DNA of 64,000 nt from Lysobacterales bacterium (lineage in GTDB: Bacteria; Pseudomonadota; Gammaproteobacteria; Xanthomonadales; Rhodanobacteraceae): positions 434,001 through 498,000 of the forward strand of contig JADKJL010000001.1 of the NCBI GenBank assembly GCA_016721015.1. Reading direction: 5' to 3'. The notes beneath the pieces are model-generated. The model was not told the origin of the DNA. It did no database searches and was given only the letters and a program-made list of their open reading frames with translations. This document shows, piece after piece, positions 27,095 to 33,909 of the stretch; position 1 is the stretch's first letter, and each line of letters opens with the position of its first letter. The translations under genes and the position numbers were made by a program.

Positions 27095-27387
27095 TGCCCA
27101 TGTACAACCCTCCCCACCCTGGTGAGTTCATCATCGATATCTATCTTGAGCCCAATGGCATCAGCGGCCGCGAGCTCGCGGGGAAGCTGGATGTCGCGGC
27201 CTCTACGCTCAGTCGCATCCTCAAGGGCGCCAGTCGTGTCACTCCCGAGATGGCACTCCGTCTTTCCAAGTCTATCGGCCGCTCTCCTGAGAGTTGGCTT
27301 GCCATGCAGGATGCTCATGATCTTTGGATGGCGCGCAAGCACGTAGATCTCAAGCGCGTTGGCAAGCTCAACGTGGCCGCGGCCTAG
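27094..27387 (+). CDS. higA: Cassette 2: HigA-type antitoxin
   Basis: 97-residue XRE-family helix-turn-helix antitoxin. The opening NPPHPGEFIIDIYLEPNGISGRELAGKLDVAASTLSRILKGASRVTPEMALRLSKSIG is the standard HigA/VapI HTH region and SPESWLAMQDAHDLW is its conserved tail. It should neutralise HigB and repress the operon through the palindrome at 26782. Its TAG stop lies inside the cassette's R'' box (GGCCTAGC, 27381-27388), so the cassette contains nothing beyond the TA pair and its recombination site. Confidence 0.88.
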   Translation: MPMYNPPHPGEFIIDIYLEPNGISGRELAGKLDVAASTLSRILKGASRVTPEMALRLSKSIGRSPESWLAMQDAHDLWMARKHVDLKRVGKLNVAAA

Positions 27388-27398
27388 CCGTTCCTCAA

Positions 27399-27873
27399 GA
27401 GACTTCCCGTCAAGCCCGGGCGAGTGATGCGTTGCCCTGAGCTTTTGGGCTTTCGCTGGTCATTGAATTGTTCCTTTGTTGCGTGCTGCGTTGCCAGTGC
27501 GATGCGGGTGACGATACGGTTGTCAGACTGCAACCCTCCCCGAAAAGGGATTTCCTTCGGTCACAATCGGTCTTGTTCAGCCGGTGAAGTTGACTCGAAT
27601 CAGGGTATGAAACGCATCCGGACACATCATTCGTCCATCGGTGCAGCCAGAGCGCAAACGCCTCACGCCGCAGATCCAGCCGTCCCGCACCCGGCCCCTG
27701 CCATCCACCTCGCAAATCGAAAACACGATCTTGGCCAGATCAATCCCCACGAGGCCTGCCGCTGTGGTTATAGTATTCATGGAGACTTCCCCTTCTGTTG
27801 ACGGTTGTGTAGAACTACCATCATGGCCCTTGGGCCCTCTGGGTCCTTGAGGCCGTAGGATGTGGGAAGTCTC
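27399..27873 (-). mobile_element. IS110/IS1111-type mini-element (copy B), 475 bp
   Basis: It is bounded by perfect 10-bp inverted repeats, GAGACTTCCC at 27399 and GGGAAGTCTC ending 27873, placed slightly inside the true ends as in the IS1111 group. On the minus strand it keeps only the first codons of a DEDD transposase (VGIDLAKIVF, 27636-27780). The rest of the gene is missing, and the joint CATTCGTCCATCGGTGCAGC fuses the N-terminal coding part to the other end. IS1111-attC elements are known to insert into attC sites of cassettes; this one lies in an attC. It cannot move by itself. Confidence 0.75.
27636..27780 (-). pseudogene. IS1111-type transposase, N-terminal remnant
   Basis: Starts MNTITTAAGLVGIDLAKIVF, then SICEVDGRGRV, the opening of IS110-family DEDD transposases with the first catalytic Asp in VGIDLAK. 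After about 31 codons a frame change and then deletion end the gene; the following coding remnant EAFALWLHRW is in another frame. The same start occurs in copy C (31613-31615 leftward) as AGIDLAKNVFSICEVDGRGRVLG, without that frameshift. Confidence 0.75.
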
Positions 27874-27959
27874 TTTTTACTTATTCGAGGCGGACGGCTG
27901 CGCCGCCGCTCAATTCCAGCGTTCGACGTCAACGAATCGCTTGCCAGAGAGTCTGTTTC

Positions 27960-28940
27960 GTGACTGACATCCCGCACACAGGAACACCGCTTCTATACAC
28001 GGGCTTTAGCCTGCTCGTCGTCGCATTGATCGCCGCAGATTTCGTACTGCTGCAGGCAAAGGGAAGTCACAAAGTCTCGGTGAAAGAGGCGGCATGGTGG
28101 TCAGTCGTGTGGTTTGTGGCGGCTGGCGCCTTCGGAGCCTGGTTCTGGTGGCATCTCAACGGTCAGTTTGGCGCGCAGATCGCTGGTCGAAAGACTCTCG
28201 AATACGCGACCGGCTACCTCATCGAAAAGGGCCTTGCGATCGAGAATGTGTTCGTCTGGATCACGATCTTCACGTACTTCTCGATACCACCCGAGTTCCA
28301 GAAGCGTGTGCTCCTATGGGGGGTTGTCGGCGCAATCCTCATGCGCGCCGTGCTCATCTACCTCGGAGCCCTCCTGATTCAGCAATTCTCATGGATATTC
28401 TATGTATTCGGTGCGTTTCTGGTCATCACTGGAATCAAAATATTCCTGTTCACCGGCCAGAAAAGCGACCTTGGCTCCAACCCGCTGTTGCGGTGGCTCC
28501 GAAGCCACTTGCGGATCACCAACGACCTGCATGGCGAACGATTTTTGGTGATCGAGAACGGCAAGCGGACGCTCACGCCCATTTTTCTGGTCCTCGTGCT
28601 GGTCGAAGTGACCGACCTCATCTTCGCCGTAGATAGCATTCCGGCCATCTTCGCAGTGACGAGTGATCCGTTCATCGTCTTTACTGCGAATACGTTCGCG
28701 ATCCTTGGGTTGCGCGCCATGTACTTCTTGCTTGCCGATATGGCCGACCGCTTTCACCTTCTGGGATACGGCCTCGCCGCGATCGTCACACTGGTAGGAG
28801 TGAAGATGCTGATCATGGATGTCTACAAGGTCCCCATTCTCTGGATGCTTGGCACCGTGGGGGTCGTGCTGCTCCTTTCGATAGTGGCGAGCCTGCTCGT
28901 GAAACCCGCTGATCGCTCTATGGGAGCACCGAAAATGTGA
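27960..28940 (+). CDS. Cassette 3: TerC/Alx-family integral membrane protein
   Basis: 326-residue polytopic protein, GTG start at 27960, with about nine hydrophobic helices. The acidic family motifs are present: ALIAADFVLLQ, KGLAIENVFVW and VEVTDLIFAVDSIPA. Alx/TerC proteins are linked to manganese export and metal loading of secreted enzymes, and historically to tellurite resistance. No yybP-ykoY riboswitch is visible upstream. It starts 33 bp after the boundary GTTCGAC and ends 18 bp before its own attC, so it appears to be a cassette gene. At about 1.1 kb this is a large cassette and an unusual cargo. Confidence 0.85.
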   Translation: MTDIPHTGTPLLYTGFSLLVVALIAADFVLLQAKGSHKVSVKEAAWWSVVWFVAAGAFGAWFWWHLNGQFGAQIAGRKTLEYATGYLIEKGLAIENVFVWITIFTYFSIPPEFQKRVLLWGVVGAILMRAVLIYLGALLIQQFSWIFYVFGAFLVITGIKIFLFTGQKSDLGSNPLLRWLRSHLRITNDLHGERFLVIENGKRTLTPIFLVLVLVEVTDLIFAVDSIPAIFAVTSDPFIVFTANTFAILGLRAMYFLLADMADRFHLLGYGLAAIVTLVGVKMLIMDVYKVPILWMLGTVGVVLLLSIVASLLVKPADRSMGAPKM

Positions 28941-28956
28941 AAGAAAGTAGGTTGAC

Positions 28957-29015
28957 TCCGAACAAACCCTTGCAGCGGACGCGCCGCAAGCGCCGCGCCG
29001 CTGAAGGGCGGTGTT
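28957..29015 (+). repeat. attC of cassette 3 (uninterrupted)
   Basis: The only attC in the array without an IS1111 insertion. R'' is TCCGAAC (28957-28963). L'' CCCTTGCAGCG pairs with L' CGCTGAAGGG leaving one unpaired base. Between them lies a GC-rich palindrome (GCGCCGCAAGCGCCGCGC). The site ends at GGTGTT (29010-29015), where the IS1182 element begins. Length, imperfect stem and extrahelical base fit the structural definition of attC, whose folded bottom strand is what integron integrase recognises. Confidence 0.65.
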
Positions 29016-30765
29016 GAGGCTGTAGAAAAACCCCTTTTTGGCGAGCCTGATCTGGCCGCGATTCGCATCCGGATCCGCCGCCGGGAATGCGCTGCATTTC
29101 GCTTTCTTGTATTCGAGACCACAGCTGTCCTCCGCGGATGCGTATCGGAGGCTCGTTCGTCGTTCAAGCGGTGTGCGCCGTGCGCCTCATGCCGCCTTTC
29201 GGTGGTTCATCAGCTTTTCGATGTTGTGGATGAGGGCGAACAGCTTCCATTGCCTATCCACTTTTTCTGGCCACGCAAGGTGAAGCGATCAAGTCCCTTG
29301 TTGTGACGGACGTTGCCGAAGACCGGTTCGACCGTGTCGAAGCGCTCGCCGTATTGCTCACGTCCTTGCGGGCTGTCGATGCGTTCGCGCATGCGCTGGG
29401 TGTGGGTATCTTTTGGGAGGCGCGTGAGCACGACGACCTGGCGTGATGGCGTGGCCTTTGGCTTGCGCAGACACGCGGGCCGCAGCGCGCACGTCTTGCA
29501 TGTCTCTGGCGCAGCGCGGAACTTGATGGCGGTGTAGTCGCCGAGCCGGTATTGCTTGCCGTTGCGGGGCAGGGTCTTGCCGGCCGGACAGATCGCGTGG
29601 GAGAGGTCTTCGGCGATGACGAAGTCTTCTTGGGAAAAAAGCGTCGGCTTCTTCGCTTGCCTTGCTTTGTTGTGCAAGGGGCTGCGCTTTTGCGTGTGCT
29701 TGGCCCGATCGGCGAAGCGCTCATCGCGCTGGCGCATCTGGTTGTCGGCGATCAACGCATCGATATTGCGCACCGCCAGTCCCGCAAGATTGGCTTCGGA
29801 GTGATAGCCCGCGTCGGCCGTGATCAGGGTACCGGCTGTACGCTGAGGGGCGCAGGCATCGTTGACGGGGAGCAGCAATTCCTGCTCGGCACCGGTGCCG
29901 TGCGCCGATGCTTCAATGATCACCTGATGGGCAGATTCGACGACCGCGACAGCGCAATAGCCCTGGATCACGCCCTTGTCCGTGGCCATTTTGGCCGATT
30001 CGTTATCCGTGCGATTGGATTTGCGAACCGTGCCGCGCGTGCCTTTGCGATCGTTCGGATTGTCCTTCGGCCATTGCCGGATCTGTGCCGCGTCGCGCTT
30101 CATCCGCTCGACCCTCTCGAGGGATCTGGCTTCGGCCTGGGATTCCCGGGATCCGGCATCGTTTTCCTGATGACGATCCAGCATCACGCGTGTCGCCTTC
30201 TCCATCTTCTGTGCCTGCGCGAGGAATTGGGCACGCGTACCGGAGCGGTGCTTGGAGGCATTCGAGGGCAGCTTGACCCCATCGATGGCGAACATCGTAC
30301 GGCCAATCAGGCCTTCACCCGCCAGCACGCTCAGAACCTGACCGAACACCGCCGTGATCGCATCGCGCGAGCGGCTGATGAAATCGGCGATCGTCGTGAA
30401 GTGCGGCTTGGCATCGCCGCTGATTGCGATGAACAGGACATTGTGGCGGCAAGCCCTCTCGATGCGACGCGAACTCACCAGGCCATGTGAATACCCCAGC
30501 AAGACGACCTTGAGCAACATGGCTGGCGAATGCGCCGGAGCGCCATTCTCATCGTTGCGGAAGTGGGCATCGAAAGCCGAAAGGTCGAGGTCATCGACCC
30601 GATGATGCGCCGCATGCGCAAACGTGCCGGGAACGAGTTGCGACTCCAGATCCACCGGCAACAGCCGGCGACTCAGATCGACATGTCGATAGCGAGCCAT
30701 CCACAAATTCCTCTTGTCTGCCTGACGCTATTGCAGCAAGATCCAGGAAGTCTTTCTACAACCTC
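29016..30765 (-). mobile_element. IS1182-family insertion sequence at a cassette boundary
   Basis: 1750 bp. Left end GAGGCTGTAGAAAAACCCC, right end inverse GAGGTTGTAGAAAGAC (read leftward from 30765), imperfect terminal inverted repeats. The single gene is an IS1182 transposase on the minus strand. The left flank ends in GTT (29013-29015) and the right flank starts with GTT (30766-30768). The insertion therefore split or duplicated the GTT crossover triplet of the attC/cassette junction GTTAGGGGGCA. Confidence 0.8.
29187..30700 (-). pseudogene. IS1182-family transposase with C-terminal frameshift
   Basis: The frame from ATG 30700 (MARYRHVDLSRR) is open to 29210 and contains the DUF772 N-terminal domain (FAHAAHHRVDDLDLSAFDAHFRND ... 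LLKVVLLGYSHGLVSSRRIE), the catalytic block around FAIDGVKLPSNASKHRSGT and LITADAGYHSEANL, and the cysteine-rich CKTCALRPACL. The end reads RGQKKWIGNGSC, whereas one frame over the same DNA reads VDRQWKLFALIHNIEKLMNHRKAA, the conserved family ending. The switch is at an A5 run near 29263. It is probably a one-base indel that damages the enzyme, although slippage on AAAAAG cannot be excluded. Confidence 0.7.
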
Positions 30766-30815
30766 GTTAGGGGGCATGACAGGTTCAACGCGACCCACTT
30801 TCTCGGAGCAGTTAC

Positions 30816-31193
30816 ATGAAGCATTTGATTTCAGCACCATTGTTAGCGCTTCTCGTGAGTGCGTGCGCTACAACGGAGTCGCGCAAAGCCATTGCTGTAC
30901 CGCCTGCTTACGTTGTCGCTGAAATAAGGGTCACTGACCCGACCCGCTATCGAGACTACCTTGCCGCAATCTCGCCCATCGTCGAGAAGTTCGGTGGCAC
31001 TTACTTGGTGCGAGGTGGCAAAACATTGCAAGTTGAAGGTCCAGAGCCAAACGGCCGCGTCGTCATCATTCAGTTCCCAAGCTTTGCCGCAGCACAATCC
31101 TTTGAGGAAGCTCCTGAAAGCTTAGCCGCAGGAGATATTCGTCATCGCACTGCCACGAGTCGTATTTTTGTTGTTGAGGGCGCGGGTCCGTAG
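30816..31193 (+). CDS. Cassette 4: DUF1330-family lipoprotein
   Basis: 125 residues with a lipoprotein signal (MKHLISAPLLALLVSACATT, lipobox VSAC). The mature part YVVAEIRVTDPTRYRDYLAAISPIVEKFGGTYLVRGGKTLQVEG and RVVIIQFPSFAAAQSFEEAPE is a DUF1330 domain, a dimeric alpha/beta-barrel fold with no known reaction. Usual DUF1330 proteins are cytosolic; an exported lipidated form is less common. It starts 50 bp after the cassette boundary GTTAGGGGGCA and ends 17 bp before the perfect 11-bp inverse TGCCCCCTAAC, the best-matched pair in the array. Confidence 0.85.
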   Translation: MKHLISAPLLALLVSACATTESRKAIAVPPAYVVAEIRVTDPTRYRDYLAAISPIVEKFGGTYLVRGGKTLQVEGPEPNGRVVIIQFPSFAAAQSFEEAPESLAAGDIRHRTATSRIFVVEGAGP

Positions 31194-31210
31194 AAGGATT
31201 CCAGCAGATC

Positions 31211-31798
31211 TGCCCCCTAACAATTCCTCAAGAGACTTCCCGTCAAGCCCGGGCAAGTGATGCCGTTGCCCTGAGCTTTTGGGCTTTTGCTGGTCATCGG
31301 ATTTTTCCTTTGTTGCGTACTTCGTTGTCAGTGCGATGCGGGATACGCAACGGTTGTCAGACTGCAACCCTTCCCGAAAGGGGATCTCCTTCGGTCACAA
31401 TCGGTCTCGTTGAGTCGGTGTGGCTGACTCGGACCAGGGTATAAACCGCACCCGGAGACACCATTCGTCCATCAGTGCAGCCAGAGCGCAAACGCCTCAC
31501 CCCGCAGAACCAGCCGTCCCAGCACCCGACCTCTGCCATCCACCTCGCAGATCGAAAACACGTTCTTGGCCAGATCAATCCCCGCCAGGCCTGCCACTGC
31601 GGATATAGTATTCATGGATACTTCCGCTTTTGTTGACGTTTGTGTAGAACTACCACCATGGCCCTTGGGCCCTTGGGCCCTCTGGGTCCTCTGGGCCCTT
31701 GAGGCCGTAGGATGTGGGAAGTCTCGTTCTACTCAATCAAGCCGACCATTGGCGCGGCGGCCAATTTCCGGTGTCGGCTGGGGCCCTTGACTTCAGGT
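31211..31798 (+). repeat. attC of cassette 4, interrupted by an IS1111-type mini-element
   Basis: R'' TGCCCCCTAAC (31211-31221) is followed by AATTC. After the insert the right half resumes with AATCAAGCCGACC-ATTGG, a GCGGCGG loop and CCAAT-TTCCGGTGTCGGCT, arms that pair well (AGCCGAC/GTCGGCT). The site ends near TTCAGGT (31792-31798), which opens cassette 5. The right half is longer than usual, so the exact crossover is uncertain by a few bases. Confidence 0.6.
31232..31725 (-). mobile_element. IS110/IS1111-type mini-element (copy C), 494 bp
   Basis: Bounded by the same GAGACTTCCC / GGGAAGTCTC repeats as copy B and internally deleted at the same joint (ATTCGTCCATCAGTGCAGCC). It contains the transposase start on the minus strand from 31615 (GIDLAKNVFSICEVDGRGRV), then the deletion. 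Compared with copy B it has a duplicated GGGCCCTTGG tract near 31660-31700. Sharing the deletion joint with copy B means the deleted form was copied or moved. Confidence 0.75.
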
Positions 31799-31821
31799 GA
31801 GTGTCACTTCAGTATCACTTC

Positions 31822-32079
31822 ATGCGTACTGAACTCGTCACCACACTCAAGCGTCAAGCTACGGACTTGCTCGCGGACATTGAACGCGACAAGAAGCCAA
31901 TTCTGATTACTCAGCATGGCTTACCCAGCGCCTACCTCGTTGACGTTGAGAGTTATCAGCTCCAACAAGAGCGGATGACCATCCTGGAAGGCATCGCTCG
32001 TGGTGAGGTCGCCGTTTCAGAGAAACGGACACTCAGCCAGGCTCAAGCTGAGAAGCGCCTCGGCAAATGGCTGAAATAG
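31822..32079 (+). CDS. Cassette 5: Phd/YefM-family antitoxin
   Basis: 85 residues from ATG 31822 (MRTELVTTLKRQATDLLADIERDKKPILITQHGLPSAYLVDVESYQ), the classic Phd/YefM N-terminal DNA-binding fold, followed by a flexible C-terminus that would wrap the toxin. A direct repeat TCACTTC (about 31805 and 31815) lies just before the start and may be the operator. It overlaps the toxin gene by 13 bp, a translationally coupled TA pair. Confidence 0.87.
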   Translation: MRTELVTTLKRQATDLLADIERDKKPILITQHGLPSAYLVDVESYQLQQERMTILEGIARGEVAVSEKRTLSQAQAEKRLGKWLK

Positions 32080-32384
32080 TCTGGACAGAGCCTGCAATCG
32101 CTGATCTTGAGGCTATTGCAGACTACATCGCGTTGGAGAACTCATCTGCTGCACGCGAGCTTGTCCAACGAGTCTTTGCTCATGTTCGCCAACTTCAAGC
32201 ACATCCTGAAAGTGGCACCCGGCCTCGTGAGCTTGGGTCTCGTACACGCTATCGGCAGATCGTCGAGCCGCCCTGCCGCACCTTCTATCGCTTCGACGGA
32301 ACGCATGTGTACGTTGTGAATATCATGCGCACCGAGCGTCTACTTCGCCGCAGTGTGCTTCGGCATCAAAAACCCCAAACCTGA
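32067..32384 (+). CDS. Cassette 5: RelE/ParE-family toxin
   Basis: 105-residue toxin: MAEIVWTEPAIADLEAIADYIALENSSAARELVQRVFAHVRQLQAHPESGTRPRELG, then YRQIVEPPCRTFYRFDGTHVYVVNIMRTERLL. This is the RelE/ParE-superfamily pattern with the conserved Arg and the C-terminal R..L strand. It acts either on mRNA or on gyrase, which cannot be told from sequence. Its TGA stop lies inside the R'' box ACCTGAC, exactly as the higA stop does in cassette 2. Confidence 0.87.
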   Translation: MAEIVWTEPAIADLEAIADYIALENSSAARELVQRVFAHVRQLQAHPESGTRPRELGSRTRYRQIVEPPCRTFYRFDGTHVYVVNIMRTERLLRRSVLRHQKPQT

Positions 32385-32878
32385 CAATTCCTCAACAGAC
32401 TTCCCGTCAAGCCCGGGCGAGTGATGCCGTTGCCCTGAGAGCTTTTGGGCCTTTGCTGGTCATCGGATTGCTCCTATATTGCGTGTGTGTTGGTGCTCCT
32501 CCGAAACTGGGGAGGATGTGCCGTGAAAGGAATGCACAACGAACGCAGGTGGAACGTTTCGGTAAGGTGTGACCGATGATTTCGGAAACCGGAAGAAATC
32601 GGTCACGATCGACCGAAACAACCGGTCACACCTTAGCGAAATGACCGGTCGCGCCTTACCGAAATGGGCGGTCACGATGGGCCGAAATACGCACTGGGTG
32701 ATGCGTTGTCAGTGCGATGCGGGTGACGGAACGGTTGTCAGACCGCATTCGCTCAAACGGAAATCAATCAAATCACATTGTGACAACCGCAAAGCTAGTC
32801 GGGTTTTCTGCAGGTTGGTCCTGAGTCGTTGTCCAGCGTGTCGCGCTGACGTTGAACTGAAACGATGGCTTCAAGCAA
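32379..32878 (+). repeat. attC remnant after cassette 5 with IS1111-type copy D
   Basis: R'' ACCTGAC and AATTC are followed by CAGACTTCCC (32396), a one-base variant of the element end, then about 90 bp close to copies A-C. A foreign 215-bp block (32486-32700) interrupts it. The IS1111-type sequence then resumes (GTCAGTGCGATGCGGGTGACG, 32708 on) for about 50 bp. From 32764 to 32878 it matches the 26604-26716 part of copy A. No right half of attC is recognisable, so this marks the decayed end of the array. Confidence 0.55.
32486..32700. mobile_element. Nested IS21-like end with multiple CCGAAA repeats
   Basis: This block lies inside IS1111-type copy D. It contains repeated units such as TTTCGGTAAGGTGTGACCG, its inverse CGGTCACACCTTAGCGAAA, then GGTCGCGCCTTACCGAAAT and GGTCACGATGGGCCGAAAT. 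Arrays of CCGAAA-type subterminal repeats are characteristic of IS21-family ends, where IstA binds. No istA or istB remains, so it is a solo end or deletion relic. Identity with IS21 is an inference from repeat style. Confidence 0.45.
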
Positions 32879-33029
32879 GGGCCACCGTGCACTGCCGGGG
32901 ATGGTGATAGCCGGCTTGTGGATCGCAATAAACCTTCCGCACAGCACGACTCCGAACCGGCGGGCATGCGTGTTGGCGATGGCGACCCGCAGTTTGCAAG
33001 TGTGCAGACAACAAGTCGCCGGTTCGATC

Positions 33030-33527
33030 CTAGCGTTGGCACACATCAAGATGGGTCAGATAAAGCCGCAAATCGAACTCCAGCTGGTGGTAGTCCGGTT
33101 CCATGTGCGTGCACAGCCGATAGAAGGATTTGTCGTGCTCGGCTTCTCTGATGTGGGCCAGCTCATGCACCACGATCATCTTCAGGAAATCTGCAGGCGC
33201 ATCGCGGAACACGCTGGCAATGCGAATCTCGCGGCTGGCCTTGAGCTTGCCGCCGTGCGCGCGGGAAATGCTGGTGTGGGTGCCGAGCGCGTGCTTCATG
33301 ACCTGCAGCTTGCCGTCATAAATCACCTTGCCCAGCGGCACCGATTGGCGCAGATGACGATCCTTGAGCGCCTGGACATAGTCGTACAGTTGGCCGTCGG
33401 TGCGCACGGTGTGCACCTGGTCGTACTTGTCATTCAAAACCGTGCCGAGCCGATCTTGCTCGATCAGAGCGTGCACTCTTTCCAGGACATGGGCGGGGTA
33501 ACCAGCGAGGTATTTGAAAGGTTCCAT
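33030..33527 (-). CDS. YgjP-like (DUF45/M48-type) metallopeptidase
   Basis: 165 residues from ATG 33527 (MEPFKYLAGYP). The zinc motif is VVHELAHIREAEHDKSFYRL: HELAH plus a downstream His, as in the YgjP/SprT-like DUF45 group. The upstream half (VPLGKVIYDGKLQVMKHALGTHTSI ... IRIASVFRDAP) matches the usual family beta-sheet. Predicted cytosolic zinc protease-like protein; substrates are unknown. Its start region is partly duplicated near 35.05 kb in front of the DUF2058 gene. Confidence 0.88.
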   Translation of the reverse strand: MEPFKYLAGYPAHVLERVHALIEQDRLGTVLNDKYDQVHTVRTDGQLYDYVQALKDRHLRQSVPLGKVIYDGKLQVMKHALGTHTSISRAHGGKLKASREIRIASVFRDAPADFLKMIVVHELAHIREAEHDKSFYRLCTHMEPDYHQLEFDLRLYLTHLDVCQR

Positions 33528-33603
33528 CAAACAGGCAGGGAAGCGCAGAGGACGACAAGTATGATGGGTGCAGGATCGAATATGCGAAACCGAGACAGCG
33601 AAA
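33513..33603 (+). repeat. Imperfect direct repeat, copy 1 (start of YgjP-like gene and upstream)
   Basis: This roughly 90-bp block resembles 35036-35123: TATTTGAAA / TACTTGAAA, GGACGACAAGTATGATGGG / AGACGGCAAGTATGATGGG and TGCGAAACC / TGTGAAACC, in the same order. Copy 1 contains the real start of the YgjP-like gene (leftward) and a broken version of the DUF2058 start region. Copy 2 contains the real DUF2058 start and a broken YgjP start. The rest of the gap 33528-33909 shows no gene. Confidence 0.6.
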
Positions 33604-33909
33604 GAAATATGCCGATCGCTCATCAATCGCGGGATTGCGGATGATCGTCTGTGGGCGTCACTAGTATCTGGTCCGAGCAGGATCTTGAAAGAAGGGCTGC
33701 GAAGTTGCATCGATGCGGCCACCCTTGTCGGCTCGAATGTCCGGTCGGATCGCTGTGCGGTGTTTGATGGATATGGCCCCACCGAGCGCAGCTCGCGATT
33801 GTGGAAAGCTCTTTGCCACCAATCAATTACGCTCGGGCATGCATGGCCTCGCTCGGCAAGCGACGACGCCGAGGAGTTACCAAATACCAATAGCCCTGGA
33901 GAAATCGAA

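Larger units (their letters stand above)
27381..27927 (+). repeat. attC of cassette 2, interrupted by an IS1111-type mini-element
   Basis: R'' is GGCCTAGC (27381-27388) followed by CGTTC. The right half follows the insertion: GAGGCGGACGGC-TGC-GCCGCCGC then CTCAATTCCAGC and the next boundary GTTCGAC (27921-27927). The central arms GCGGACGGC and GCCGCCGC pair with one unpaired A, matching the extrahelical base expected in a folded attC. Removing the insert (about 27394-27881) would restore a site of roughly 60 bp. Confidence 0.65.
25807..32385 (+). other. Integron-type gene-cassette array without an integrase (CALIN)
   Basis: Five gene units share one layout. Each opens with a GTTRRRY-like box whose inverse appears just after the last gene, followed by AATTC-type attC sequence. 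The pairs are GTTGGGCCTT 25807 / AAGGCCCAAC 26319; GCTGGGCC 26771 / GGCCTAGC 27381; GTTCG 27921 / CGAAC 28959; GTTAGGGGGCA 30766 / TGCCCCCTAAC 31211; TTCAGGT 31792 / ACCTGAC 32379. In integrons the first bases of a cassette come from its own attC, so this pairing is the expected signature. All genes point the same way. Two of five cassettes are toxin-antitoxin pairs, as in sedentary chromosomal integrons. No tyrosine integrase or attI is visible. The array is heavily disrupted by insertion elements. Confidence 0.75.

Noticed and set aside
32560..32690. Short regularly spaced repeats that might be a CRISPR array
   Set aside because: Units are about 19 bp, vary in sequence, alternate in orientation and have no spacers of constant length; they fit IS21-type end repeats. 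No cas genes are present anywhere.
33005..33035. GGTTCGATCC-like sequence resembling a tRNA T-arm next to the array
   Set aside because: The stem around it pairs poorly and no D-arm, anticodon arm or acceptor stem can be found upstream, so a tRNA or tRNA remnant is not supported.
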